A DNA stretch of 64,000 nt from Bacteroidaceae bacterium (GTDB lineage: Bacteria > Bacteroidota > Bacteroidia > Bacteroidales > Bacteroidaceae), in assembly GCA_017522915.1 (NCBI GenBank), contig JAFWXX010000005.1, forward strand, positions 1 through 64,000, read 5' to 3'. The notes beneath the pieces were generated by a model. It was not told the origin of the DNA, searched no databases, and saw nothing but the letters and a program-made list of their open reading frames with translations. Below are positions 46,387 to 55,935 of the stretch, in pieces. The position numbers and the translations under genes are program-made. Each line of letters begins with the position of its first letter. Position 1 is the stretch's first letter.

Positions 46387-46447
46387 ACAATATATTAAAA
46401 AAACCTTGTTTTTTTTCAAATAATTAAACAAAAAAGGCACAGCAACG

Positions 46448-47233
46448 ATGAAAGCAGTTACAGCAAAGAAGAGATTGGGCCAGCACTTCCTGACCGACCT
46501 GAACATAGCAAGAGACATTGCCGACACCGTTGATGTTTGCCCTGGCATGCCGGTACTTGAAGTCGGCCCCGGTATGGGGGTACTGACACAATTCCTGTTG
46601 GAGAAGAAACGCCCTGTAAAGGTTGTTGAGATTGACGAGGAGTCAGTCTCCTATCTTAGACAGAACCTAAAGGAGCTGGGAGACGACAATATCATACCCG
46701 ATGACTTTTTAAAGATGCATCTCGACCGCATATTCGACGGAACGCAGTTCATGCTCATCGGGAACTACCCGTACAACATATCAAGCCAGATATTCTTCAA
46801 GATGCTCGACTTCAAGGAGCATATACCCTACTGCAGCGGAATGATACAGAAAGAGGTCGGCGAACGCCTTGCCGCGAAACCGGGGACAAAGGCTTACGGC
46901 ATATTGAGCATACTTGTACAACTATGGTACGATGTTGAGTATCTTTTCACTGTACATGAGAATGTATTCTCGCCGCCGCCGAAGGTAAAAAGCGCAGTAG
47001 TTCTTATGAAGCGCAACGGACGCACAGAGCTTGAATGCGACGAAGCCTTGCTTAAGAAAATCGTAAAAGGGACATTCAACCAGCGGCGTAAAAAGATGCG
47101 CAATTCCATACAGCAGATTGTAGGAAAGGAGTCACGGCTGCTCAATGACCCGATAATGGAGAAACGCCCCGAACAGGTCTCCATAGAGGAGTTTATAGAA
47201 CTGGCCTTGAAGGTCGAAAAAGAACTTGCATAA
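46448..47233 (+). CDS. rsmA: 16S rRNA (adenine1518/1519-N6)-dimethyltransferase
   Basis: 261 residues. N-terminal KKRLGQHFLTD, SAM motif VLEVGPGMGVLT (37-48), the acidic residue of VVEIDEE and the catalytic GNYPYNIS (NYPY 106-109) are those of KsgA/RsmA. It dimethylates two adenines of helix 45 in 16S rRNA during small-subunit maturation. It lies 12 bp upstream of mgtE. Confidence 0.96.
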   Translation: MKAVTAKKRLGQHFLTDLNIARDIADTVDVCPGMPVLEVGPGMGVLTQFLLEKKRPVKVVEIDEESVSYLRQNLKELGDDNIIPDDFLKMHLDRIFDGTQFMLIGNYPYNISSQIFFKMLDFKEHIPYCSGMIQKEVGERLAAKPGTKAYGILSILVQLWYDVEYLFTVHENVFSPPPKVKSAVVLMKRNGRTELECDEALLKKIVKGTFNQRRKKMRNSIQQIVGKESRLLNDPIMEKRPEQVSIEEFIELALKVEKELA

Positions 47234-47245
47234 AGAATCGGCACG

Positions 47246-48604
47246 ATGACAAAGGAATTCATCAATTACATAAAGGAACTTATCGAGCAGAAGGATTCGG
47301 TACTGCTGCATGAGAGCATCGCCAAGATGCACCCGGCCGACATAGCCGAGATTTGCGCAGAGCTTGACCTCGAAGAAGCCCGTTTCCTTTACAGGCAGCT
47401 TGACAACGAGAAAGCCGCAGACACCCTCATCGAAATGGATGAGGATTTGCGTAATGAGCTGCTTGAGGAACTGCCTTCGGAAGCTATTGCCAAACGCTTT
47501 GTCAACTATATGGATACCGACGACGCCGTCGAGATTATCCGTGACATGGACGAAGACAAGCAGGAAGAGGTCCTTTCGCACATCAAGGATATTGAACAGG
47601 CCGGAGACATTGTTGACCTTCTCCAGTACGACGAGGACACGGCCGGAGGTCTCATGAGTACCGAAATGGTTGTCGTGAACGAGAACTGGAGTATGCCTGA
47701 ATGCCTCAAGGAGATGCGCCAGCAGGCCGAGGAACTCGATGAAATATACTATGTATATGTCGTTGATGACGACGAGCGTCTTTGCGGACTCTTCCCCCTC
47801 AAGAAGATGATAACCAGCCCTTCGGTATCGAAGGTAAAGCACGTGATGAGCACAAAGGTTGTCAGCGTTGATGTCGATACGCCAATTGACGAAGTTACGC
47901 TCTTGATCGAGAAGTACAACCTTGTGGCAATACCTGTCGTTGACAAGATCAACCGCCTTGTGGGACAAATCACCGTCGATGACGTCATGGATGAGGTTCG
48001 TGAACAGACAGAACACGACCAGCAGTTGACCGCCGGTCTTACCCAGGACGTCGAGACAAGCGACAGCGTACTCTTCCAGAGCAAGGCACGCTTGCCGTGG
48101 CTAATCATAGGCATGTTGGGAGGTATAGGCTCTTCCCTCCTCTTGAACTGTTTTACGAACACATTGGGGAGCCACCCCGAAATGGCTCTTTTCATACCGC
48201 TTCTTGCCGGTATGGGAGGTAATGTCGGAACACAGTCTTCGGCAATAGCAGTACAGGGATTGGCCAACAACTCGCTGGATTCAAGCCACATATTCCGTCA
48301 TATAGCCAAGGAGATGGTTGTAGCTATAATAAACGCCACGATTCTTTCGCTAATGGTATATATCTACAACTACTTCATTTACGGTGCTTTGGATATTGTA
48401 ACGCTGGCAGTTCCGCTAAGCCTGTTCGTAGTAGTGCTGTTCGCTTCGGGATTCGGCACGCTGATACCGATGGTTCTTGAAAGAATGGATATAAACCCGG
48501 CTGTCGCAACAGGCCCGTTCATTCAGATTATCAACGACTTGAGCGGAATGACATTCTATATGATAATTTCAATGGCACTCAGCTACATGATGTCGGTTGC
48601 GTGA
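47246..48604 (+). CDS. mgtE: Magnesium transporter MgtE
   Basis: 452 residues. An acidic helical N domain (1-130: HPADIAEICAEL, LPSEAIAKRF), two CBS domains (about 133-255, ending LVGQITVDDVMDEV) and a five-helix membrane domain with GGNVGTQSSAIAVQGLA and a final DLSGMTFYMIISMAL helix. MgtE is a Mg2+-gated channel; cytoplasmic Mg2+ binding by the N and CBS domains closes it. It is encoded between rsmA and a secreted esterase, 16 bp apart from the latter. Confidence 0.96.
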   Translation: MTKEFINYIKELIEQKDSVLLHESIAKMHPADIAEICAELDLEEARFLYRQLDNEKAADTLIEMDEDLRNELLEELPSEAIAKRFVNYMDTDDAVEIIRDMDEDKQEEVLSHIKDIEQAGDIVDLLQYDEDTAGGLMSTEMVVVNENWSMPECLKEMRQQAEELDEIYYVYVVDDDERLCGLFPLKKMITSPSVSKVKHVMSTKVVSVDVDTPIDEVTLLIEKYNLVAIPVVDKINRLVGQITVDDVMDEVREQTEHDQQLTAGLTQDVETSDSVLFQSKARLPWLIIGMLGGIGSSLLLNCFTNTLGSHPEMALFIPLLAGMGGNVGTQSSAIAVQGLANNSLDSSHIFRHIAKEMVVAIINATILSLMVYIYNYFIYGALDIVTLAVPLSLFVVVLFASGFGTLIPMVLERMDINPAVATGPFIQIINDLSGMTFYMIISMALSYMMSVA

Positions 48605-48620
48605 ACATAAAAACCAGAAA

Positions 48621-49823
48621 ATGAGAAAACTGTTATTTTGCATTACCATAGCACTTATGGTAACAGAAGGGATGTATGCCCAGATAAGAGAGTTCGAAAG
48701 TTGGGTAAAAAAGCCGGAGGGTGAACTTGCTGCACAAAAGTTTGCGAATGCCAAACTCGACAGAAGCGAATGCCAGAGGGCTACCGAGATTATAGATTCA
48801 CTATGGCTCAGATCATCGGCCAAACGTTTGGGAGCGAGCTGGAAGAAGATGATATTGGCAAACGATTCTCTGCGGCTGGCATGCGCATGCAGGAATTTCG
48901 GCATGCCGCCTAAAGACGGGCACAGCCTCTACATCTCACTCCACGGAGGAGGAGAATGTCCCAAAGAGGTGAATGACGGGCAATGGATGAACCAGATATA
49001 CCTATACCAGCTCAACGAAGGGGTATATGTGGCTCCACGTGCGCCATGGAACACATGGGACCTATGGCACAAGAAAGGACTTGACGAGCTTTTGGAAGAA
49101 CTGATTCAGGCATGCGTGCTTTTTGAAGGTGTAAATCCTAATAAGGTATATCTGCTCGGATATTCGGCCGGAGGCGACGGAGTATGGCGTTTGGCTCCGC
49201 GAATGGCCGACAAGTGGGCTGCAGCAGCCATGATGGCAGGTCACCCAGGCAACGCATCACAGAAAAACCTGCTAAACCTGCCGTTTACAATCTGGATGGG
49301 AGCCGAGGATGCTGCATACGACCGTAACAAGCTTGCAAAGGAGAAAGGAGAAGTCTTGGACTCGCTCGCAGCAACCAATCCCGGAAAATACATTCATAAG
49401 ACAAATATTATTGAAGGCAAGGGACACTGGATGGATGGACTTGATGCTGATGCAATAGGCTGGATGGCCCAGTACCGCAGGAATCCTTATCCCAAAAGGA
49501 TTATATGGAGACAGGAAGAGGTCGTGCGCGAACATTTCTATTGGCTATCGGCACCGGCAGATGAACTGCAGCATGGAAAAACTGTTGAAGCAAGAATAGA
49601 AGGCAATACCATTCACATCGACCGTTGCGACTACAAGAAGCTTGCCATATACCTTAACGACAACATGTTGAACCTCGACAAGAAGGTAGTTGTACGTTAC
49701 AAAGGCAAGAAAATCGCAAGCCGGAAATTAAGAAGAAACATTACAAATCTATACAACACGCTCAATACACGGAATGACCGTAGTTATTCATTTCCATGTA
49801 TGCTGGAGATTAATATTAATTAG
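48621..49823 (+). CDS. Secreted alpha/beta-hydrolase (esterase-like)
   Basis: 400 residues from the ATG at 48621, which gives a signal peptide ending in EGMYAQ. The oxyanion-hole loop LHGGGE is near residue 107, the nucleophile elbow GYSAGGDG near 180, and the likely catalytic His in GKGHWMDG near 267; an Asp in MGAEDAAYDR may complete the triad. It resembles PHB-depolymerase/esterase-type proteins. The last 100 or so residues form a separate beta-rich domain. The substrate is unknown. It follows mgtE and is 108 bp upstream of the SusC gene. Confidence 0.8.
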   Translation: MRKLLFCITIALMVTEGMYAQIREFESWVKKPEGELAAQKFANAKLDRSECQRATEIIDSLWLRSSAKRLGASWKKMILANDSLRLACACRNFGMPPKDGHSLYISLHGGGECPKEVNDGQWMNQIYLYQLNEGVYVAPRAPWNTWDLWHKKGLDELLEELIQACVLFEGVNPNKVYLLGYSAGGDGVWRLAPRMADKWAAAAMMAGHPGNASQKNLLNLPFTIWMGAEDAAYDRNKLAKEKGEVLDSLAATNPGKYIHKTNIIEGKGHWMDGLDADAIGWMAQYRRNPYPKRIIWRQEEVVREHFYWLSAPADELQHGKTVEARIEGNTIHIDRCDYKKLAIYLNDNMLNLDKKVVVRYKGKKIASRKLRRNITNLYNTLNTRNDRSYSFPCMLEININ

Positions 49824-49882
49824 TCTTTTTTTGAAATATTCACTTTTTTTCATTTCAATCAACTTTTATTAGCAAAAAAAAC

Positions 49883-49890
49883 TATATTTG
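49883..49890 (+). promoter_or_regulatory. -7 element of the SusCD operon
   Basis: TATATTTG fits the consensus, 41 nt before the ATG at 49932. No TTTG box is found at the standard distance, which leaves room for an alternative sigma factor or an activator. Confidence 0.5.
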
Positions 49891-49931
49891 CAGAATTGAG
49901 AACAAGAATTGAACAAAAAAAATCCAATATA

Positions 49932-52900
49932 ATGAAAGCCAGCATCTTTACTCCAAAGGCAATCTGCATGATTCTGATGCTGTTCTATGCAACATCATTA
50001 TTCGCACAGAACAACATTGTTACAGGAACCGTCACAGACGACATGGGAGAACCGTTGCCTGCAGCAAGTGTAGCAGTAATGAACAACGGCAAAATTGTCC
50101 GGGGTACAAACACAGACCTGAACGGCTATTTCAAGGTTGAGATATCCTTAGGTGAAGGAGACAATGAAATTCAAGTAAGCTACGTCGGTTCAAAGACAAA
50201 GAAAATCAAACTGACGACAGAGAACTACAGCAAGCATTTCGAAGTAACGATGGAACCTGACGAAGAATTGCTCGAAGAGGTTACTATCGTCGAGGACGGA
50301 TATGCACGATTGCCACGCAAAGACATGGTCGGTGCATTCACGACCGTAAAGGCCGATGACATCATGATGCCTGCATATCAAAGCATCGACCAGATGTTGC
50401 AGGGAAAGGTTGCCGGCATGAGTGTTGTCAACTCGTCGGCACGCGTAGGCGCATCGCCAAAGATTACAATCCGTGGTACTTCGACCATTCTTGGAAACAC
50501 CGATCCCCTATGGGTTGTAGATGGTGTAATCCAGGAAGATCCGCTTTCCATTGATATGAGTTCGGCCATAACATCGGACATGAGAGAACTTATCGGCAAT
50601 CAGGTTTCATGGCTCAACCCTCAGGATATCGACAATATAACAGTTTTGAAAGACGCTTCAGCAACAGCCATATACGGCTCCAAGGCATCCAACGGTGTAA
50701 TTGTAATTACAACAAAGAAAGGAACCCCCGGACGTATAAGCGTAAACTACAACACAAACATATCTGTAAGGGAACGTCCGACATACGACATGTACGATTT
50801 CATGAACTCCTACGAACGCATCCAGTTCAGCAAGGAGGCATATGAAGCCGGCGTACGTTACCAAAGCGAGCCATTGCCGCAGATATACACATACGAAGGA
50901 CTTATGGCGATGTTCAACAAGAGAATGATTTCTGAAGACCAGTTCGCACATTACCTTCAGCGTCTTGAGACCGTGAACACCGACTGGTTCGACCTGCTCA
51001 CACGCAATTCCGTGAGCCAGAACCACAATTTGAGCGTATCGGGCGGAACAGAAAAATATACCTATAATGCATCATTGGGCTATCAGGACAACAAAGGTTA
51101 TGAAGTAGGAAACCAGAACGACCAGCTAACAGCCCGCTTAAGCATAAACAGCAGCATTAACGAGAAACTCAACATAAGCGTACAGCTTAACGGAAGCATA
51201 AGAAACTCCGATGGCTATGGTGCCGGTGTAAACCCATATACATATGCAATGAATACAAGCCGCGCCATCCCTGCATACGAAGAAAACGGTGACCGTGCTT
51301 TCTACTCAAGGTACTATACATACCAGTACAACACACAGTTGGGAGGCAAGAACCAGTATTCATACAACATCTTCAACGAAATGGAGAACAGTTACTCTTC
51401 GAACAGAGGAACCAGCTTCAATGCATCGGCAAACATTTCGTACAAGCTGTTGAGTTGGCTAACATACCAGGCCACGGCAAGCGTTGCAGTGAACAACAAC
51501 AAAAGCGAGAGTTACGCCGGAGAAAAGACCTCACGCGTAGAACAACTATACCGCGGTTACGCATACGGGAGCGAAAAGGCCGGTTCCGACAAGTTCAACG
51601 CAGCCCTGATGCCTTATGGCGGTGTCCTGAATCAGGCGAACTCGCAAAGCGTATCATACAGTACTTCCCATCGTCTTCAATTCAGCAAGGAGTTCAACGA
51701 AAGCCATCGCCTCAATGCTTTGCTCGGCATGGAAGTACGTTCAAGCGAAAGTGTCAGCGAGGGCAATACTGTCTGGGGATTTGTGCCGGAACGTGGCTCG
51801 ATACTTGTATCACCAACCCTACCGGAGAACTTCAAGCCTATCGGAAGCGATGTGAGCATAGGATGGGGAGCCTTGGCACAAATGTATAACGGAGGATGGA
51901 GCAAAGCCTCTACCACAACAAACTACATGTCTTTCTTTGCCACAGTGGCATACTCATTGAAGAACCGCTACGTATTCAACTTCAATTTGCGCTCCGACGC
52001 CTCAAACCGTTTCGGACAGGATGTAAACAAACAGTTCGACCCTACATGGTCGGCAGGTTTCTCATGGAAGATAGCACAAGAGCCTTTTATAGAGAAGCAC
52101 ATGCCATGGCTCGACCAGTTCAACATTCGTGCAACATACGGTATTCAAGGAAATGTCGTAAACACCTTGAGTCCGGAGATGATTGTAAGATACCAGGGAT
52201 TGCTACAAAGCTACAACGAATACTATCTCACCATTTCGAGTCTGCCCAACCCGTTGCTGAAATGGGAACGCACAAAAACATACAACTTCGGAGCAGACAT
52301 CTCACTGTTCGGCATAACCATGAACCTGGAATACTACCAGCGTAGATCAAACGCAGTTATCAGACTCGACATCCCACAAGAATACGGTATGTCAAGCATG
52401 CCTATGAACGGTGGCATAATAATGAATCGAGGTGTTGAGGTCACATTGAACTTCACACCCATACGTACAAAAGACCTTGTGTGGACATTGGGTATCAATG
52501 CAGGAAAGAACTGGAACGAATCGGCAACAGACGACCGTACAGCAAAAGCCGACGAACTTACACATGTCGATTTCCTTAATGGAAACTCAAGCCGTCCATT
52601 AAAGGAAGGCTACCCGTTGACGGCATTCTGGTCATACAAGTTCACAGGACTTGACGGCAAAACAGGATACCCGACATTTGAGCATGCGACATACGACACA
52701 GTAGAAGGTGACGGAAGCGTTGACCCAACCACATTCCTGGTATATTCGGGACAGAGCGAACCATACTTCAGCGGAGGTCTAAATACTCGTCTGCGTTGGA
52801 AGAACTTCCATATAGGCATGGACTTTGCCCTGATGCTGGGAGCCAAAAAACGCTTGCCGAACCCCTACTCTACATTCACCTACGGCAAAATGCCAGACAT

Positions 52901-53288
52901 CTTCAGCAACCTTTCAAAAGAGCTTAACGACCGTTGGAAGAAACCTGGTGACGAAGCACACACCAACATTCCGGGGCTATATACATCGGTTCGCGACCTC
53001 TATAACCTTAACTTGCCTAACGGTTTGTATGATAACATATACTCTATGTGGGCACAATCGGACGTAAGGGTTGCTGATGCCTCATTCCTGCGTTGTACAC
53101 AGATTTCACTTTCATACAGCATACCGAACAGGATATGCAAAAAGATAGGCCTCACAAGAATACAGTTAAGCGCAAACATAAATAACCTATTTGTGCTTGC
53201 AAGCGATGATTGGAAAGGCTACGACCCGGAGCTTGGCTACAGCATACAGCCAAGGATATATTCATTAGGTTTGAGTGTTGGATTCTAA
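49932..53288 (+). CDS. SusC/RagA-type TonB-dependent outer-membrane transporter
   Basis: 1118 residues from the ATG at 49932, which gives a signal peptide ending in SLFAQ; the upstream TTG at 49896 is unlikely. A carboxypeptidase-D-like N domain (NIVTGTVTDDMGEPLPAASV) is followed by the TonB plug (DQMLQGKVAGMSVVNSSA, LWVVDGV, ITVLKDASATAIYGSKASNG) and a 22-strand barrel ending in GLSVGF. No FecR-binding STN domain is present. It imports glycans or peptides together with the SusD partner encoded 13 bp downstream. No polysaccharide-degrading enzyme is encoded nearby. Confidence 0.95.
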   Translation: MKASIFTPKAICMILMLFYATSLFAQNNIVTGTVTDDMGEPLPAASVAVMNNGKIVRGTNTDLNGYFKVEISLGEGDNEIQVSYVGSKTKKIKLTTENYSKHFEVTMEPDEELLEEVTIVEDGYARLPRKDMVGAFTTVKADDIMMPAYQSIDQMLQGKVAGMSVVNSSARVGASPKITIRGTSTILGNTDPLWVVDGVIQEDPLSIDMSSAITSDMRELIGNQVSWLNPQDIDNITVLKDASATAIYGSKASNGVIVITTKKGTPGRISVNYNTNISVRERPTYDMYDFMNSYERIQFSKEAYEAGVRYQSEPLPQIYTYEGLMAMFNKRMISEDQFAHYLQRLETVNTDWFDLLTRNSVSQNHNLSVSGGTEKYTYNASLGYQDNKGYEVGNQNDQLTARLSINSSINEKLNISVQLNGSIRNSDGYGAGVNPYTYAMNTSRAIPAYEENGDRAFYSRYYTYQYNTQLGGKNQYSYNIFNEMENSYSSNRGTSFNASANISYKLLSWLTYQATASVAVNNNKSESYAGEKTSRVEQLYRGYAYGSEKAGSDKFNAALMPYGGVLNQANSQSVSYSTSHRLQFSKEFNESHRLNALLGMEVRSSESVSEGNTVWGFVPERGSILVSPTLPENFKPIGSDVSIGWGALAQMYNGGWSKASTTTNYMSFFATVAYSLKNRYVFNFNLRSDASNRFGQDVNKQFDPTWSAGFSWKIAQEPFIEKHMPWLDQFNIRATYGIQGNVVNTLSPEMIVRYQGLLQSYNEYYLTISSLPNPLLKWERTKTYNFGADISLFGITMNLEYYQRRSNAVIRLDIPQEYGMSSMPMNGGIIMNRGVEVTLNFTPIRTKDLVWTLGINAGKNWNESATDDRTAKADELTHVDFLNGNSSRPLKEGYPLTAFWSYKFTGLDGKTGYPTFEHATYDTVEGDGSVDPTTFLVYSGQSEPYFSGGLNTRLRWKNFHIGMDFALMLGAKKRLPNPYSTFTYGKMPDIFSNLSKELNDRWKKPGDEAHTNIPGLYTSVRDLYNLNLPNGLYDNIYSMWAQSDVRVADASFLRCTQISLSYSIPNRICKKIGLTRIQLSANINNLFVLASDDWKGYDPELGYSIQPRIYSLGLSVGF

Positions 53289-53301
53289 AAAAAAGGACAT
53301 T

Positions 53302-54852
53302 ATGAAATTCAGACATAGTTTTTTGGCTGCAATTGCAGCACTATCGATGACTGCATGCGGCGATTTCCTTGAACCGGATTCAGAAAGCGAATTCGTACCC
53401 GAAGATGCAGTATCGCTTAACGAGCTGTTGCTCGGTGAAGCATACATACGTAATGACATGAAAGGTTTCAATATATTCTTGGGATTGTTAGAAGATGATA
53501 TCGAAGCCGCCCCATATCAGACACCAAACTCAGGATTTGACGGCAACCTGTACATAGCTGGCTATACATGGCAACCCGACATGTTCGAGATGATGGAAGA
53601 GGCCGGTGCTGGCCATATAAACCTGTATGAGAGCTATTACGAAGTCATTTTGGGGGCAAATGCCGTTATAGATTATCTGCCCGATGTAAACGACACTCCG
53701 GATAACAAGAACAAAGTTAAGGCACAAGCATATGCATTGCGCGGTTTCTACTACCTGAACCTTGTCAACATATTCGGACAGCCCTACAACAGCAACCCGG
53801 AGTCACTTGGGGTACCTCTCAAACTCAACAGCGGTATTGAGGACGGCTACCTTGACAGAAAGAGCGTTAAGGAAGTATATGAACAGATATTAAGCGACCT
53901 GCATACTGCCGAAGAGGCATACCTTTCGTTGCCCGAAAGCGAGCAATGGGATGACGACTACCGCACAAGTTTGCCTATGGTACAGTTGATACTCTCCCGT
54001 ACATATCTATACATGGAGAACTGGAGCAAGGCGGCAGAATATGCCAAGAAAGTCATGGACAACAAAAACTTCAGGCTTGTCGATCTGAACGAGATACCAT
54101 ATTACAGGAACGACGACGAAGGCAATGAAGTACGTAACTATGCCGTCTTCCCTACATATTCTTCCAGTGAGACAATATGGCCATACGGAAACATTGACGA
54201 CATGTTTGAATGGACATACGAAGGGATGAACAGCATAAACGCTTCGACAAACCAGAAGATGCATGCATACTTCCAGGCATCGGAAGAACTGCTCAACACA
54301 TATGTTGACTGGGACCTGCGTCTGCTCTATTACATTGTAAACATCGAGACCGGCAGTGGCAATGAGATGCCGATGGCATATGCAAAAATAAACACAGGAA
54401 CCCAATACGGTCTCCCGCAGAATGCGACAGGAGTGTTCGGCCGTTGCCTGCGTTTATCAGAGGCATACCTCAACTATGCAGAGGCTTTAGCTATGATAGG
54501 AAATGACCTGGATGCAGCAGCAGAAACTTTGAACGATCTTCGTGAAAAACGTTTCAACCCGGAAGATTATGAGGATGAGACATTCGCTACACAGGAAGAG
54601 CTTATAGAGTTCATCCGTGACGAACGCCGCCGCGAGCTATGTTTTGAGGGACATCGTTGGTTCGACCTACGCCGCTGGGGCATGCCATCGTTCACACATA
54701 AATGGTACAATGATGAAGAAACGGCAAATGTTTACCGCCTTGAAGAAGGAGATCTGATGTATGCTGTACCCATTCCCGACGAGGCTTTGAACATGAACCC
54801 GAAGCTCGTACAGAACGAGTTGCCCGGCAAACGTACATACATAGTTGAATAA
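53302..54852 (+). CDS. SusD/RagB-type surface lipoprotein
   Basis: 516 residues from the ATG at 53302; a start at 53275 would overlap susC. The lipoprotein signal peptide ends MTACGDF. The N-terminal part (FLEPDSESEF, LLGEAYIRND) and the TPR-like helices are typical. The C-terminal block RDERRRELCFEGHRWFDLRRWG is the best-conserved SusD signature. It caps the SusC barrel and binds the substrate at the cell surface. It is followed by a metallopeptidase-fold lipoprotein 26 bp downstream. Confidence 0.95.
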   Translation: MKFRHSFLAAIAALSMTACGDFLEPDSESEFVPEDAVSLNELLLGEAYIRNDMKGFNIFLGLLEDDIEAAPYQTPNSGFDGNLYIAGYTWQPDMFEMMEEAGAGHINLYESYYEVILGANAVIDYLPDVNDTPDNKNKVKAQAYALRGFYYLNLVNIFGQPYNSNPESLGVPLKLNSGIEDGYLDRKSVKEVYEQILSDLHTAEEAYLSLPESEQWDDDYRTSLPMVQLILSRTYLYMENWSKAAEYAKKVMDNKNFRLVDLNEIPYYRNDDEGNEVRNYAVFPTYSSSETIWPYGNIDDMFEWTYEGMNSINASTNQKMHAYFQASEELLNTYVDWDLRLLYYIVNIETGSGNEMPMAYAKINTGTQYGLPQNATGVFGRCLRLSEAYLNYAEALAMIGNDLDAAAETLNDLREKRFNPEDYEDETFATQEELIEFIRDERRRELCFEGHRWFDLRRWGMPSFTHKWYNDEETANVYRLEEGDLMYAVPIPDEALNMNPKLVQNELPGKRTYIVE

Positions 54853-54878
54853 CAGCAGAAACAATACAAGAAACAACC

Positions 54879-55922
54879 ATGAAGAAGTTTATTCATATAA
54901 CTGCCATCATACTTGCAGGAATAGCAATCATTTCGGCATGTAAAGAGAGTGAGGACGACATAACCCCATCGGGCAACTACTCGCCTATCCGTGGAGGATT
55001 TCCACAGGGCACGACAGCCTATGACTCACTGATAAACGAAATCAAGAGCGAGTATGGAGTATATCTTCTCTACAAGGATGTAACAGAAGAGGACCTCAAC
55101 CGCGACTGGGTATCGGCCGGAACCGGTGACATATATGTTGCAGGATACGAACATGAACGCGAAGACTTGGCATGGAATCTTCCCCAAAGTCATTTGCCTT
55201 TCTATGTCGATTTCTTCTATAACTACATCTTCCCGAATATAAGCAAGGAGTTTGCAAACTCCACTTTTCCGGTAAAGATTTACATGATACACAACTTGCG
55301 CACCGAGCCACGTAACTTTGGCGAGGAGAATGAGGAAGGTGAAGAGAGCGGAGGAACAACCGTTGACCCTTCGAAATCAATCAAGTTAGGCAGCTTCGAC
55401 AACTGGGCCATAAGTTTCAAGGATGAGATAATCAACGGAGGTAATGCCGACTATTCGCTAAAACAACTCCGATGCATGTTCATGATACAGGCATTATACA
55501 ATGCAATGGAAAAAGGCGAGATTGATTCACCGGATGAATTCTGGAGCGGATTCGACTTTTCCACCGACAAGAAGATGAACCATGTTGACCCAAGCAAGCC
55601 CAATTACAAGTACAAGCTCGGATTCGTGGATATGATAAACGACAATTTCGGTACAGGAGCCCTGCAACAGGTCTGGGCACCTGCAATAGCCAACGAAACC
55701 AGTTGCTACTATTGGGAAAAGGACAAATATCCGTATTACGATCTCTTTGCCACATACATAAAGAATATCATGTGGCTTACACCCGATGAGTTTGAATCAC
55801 GTTATCCATCGGGCAAATACCCTATGATAAAGGAGAAATACGATATTGTCGTAGAACACATGCTTGACAAGTACGGCATTGACCTGGTAGGCATAGCAAA
55901 AGGAAAGAAAGAACAGGAGTGA
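54879..55922 (+). CDS. Lipoprotein of the putative zinc-binding metallopeptidase family, catalytic motif lost
   Basis: 347 residues with a lipoprotein signal peptide (ISAC, Cys21). The layout matches the lipoproteins encoded after SusD genes that carry a putative zinc-metallopeptidase domain (Mx1): KYKLGFVDMINDNFG (about 244-258), a DLFATYIKNIMWLTPDEFE stretch, and the C-terminal IKEKYDIVVEHMLDKYGIDL (about 317-336). Where relatives have HExxH, this protein reads CMFMIQALYN (199-208) with neither His nor Glu. It may therefore be a binding protein. An acidic Gly/Glu insert (EENEEGEESGG) is at 149-159. Assignment is by reading alone. Confidence 0.6.
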   Translation: MKKFIHITAIILAGIAIISACKESEDDITPSGNYSPIRGGFPQGTTAYDSLINEIKSEYGVYLLYKDVTEEDLNRDWVSAGTGDIYVAGYEHEREDLAWNLPQSHLPFYVDFFYNYIFPNISKEFANSTFPVKIYMIHNLRTEPRNFGEENEEGEESGGTTVDPSKSIKLGSFDNWAISFKDEIINGGNADYSLKQLRCMFMIQALYNAMEKGEIDSPDEFWSGFDFSTDKKMNHVDPSKPNYKYKLGFVDMINDNFGTGALQQVWAPAIANETSCYYWEKDKYPYYDLFATYIKNIMWLTPDEFESRYPSGKYPMIKEKYDIVVEHMLDKYGIDLVGIAKGKKEQE

Positions 55923-55935
55923 TTAAACCTCAAAC

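Noticed and set aside
46337-46390. TTG start for the flippase-like gene
   Set aside because: The TTG overlaps the -7 box of its own likely promoter, so it could not be part of the transcript.
47132-48016. A 294-codon minus-strand frame opposite mgtE
   Set aside because: mgtE and rsmA fully explain the region; the frame is a shadow produced by the codon composition.
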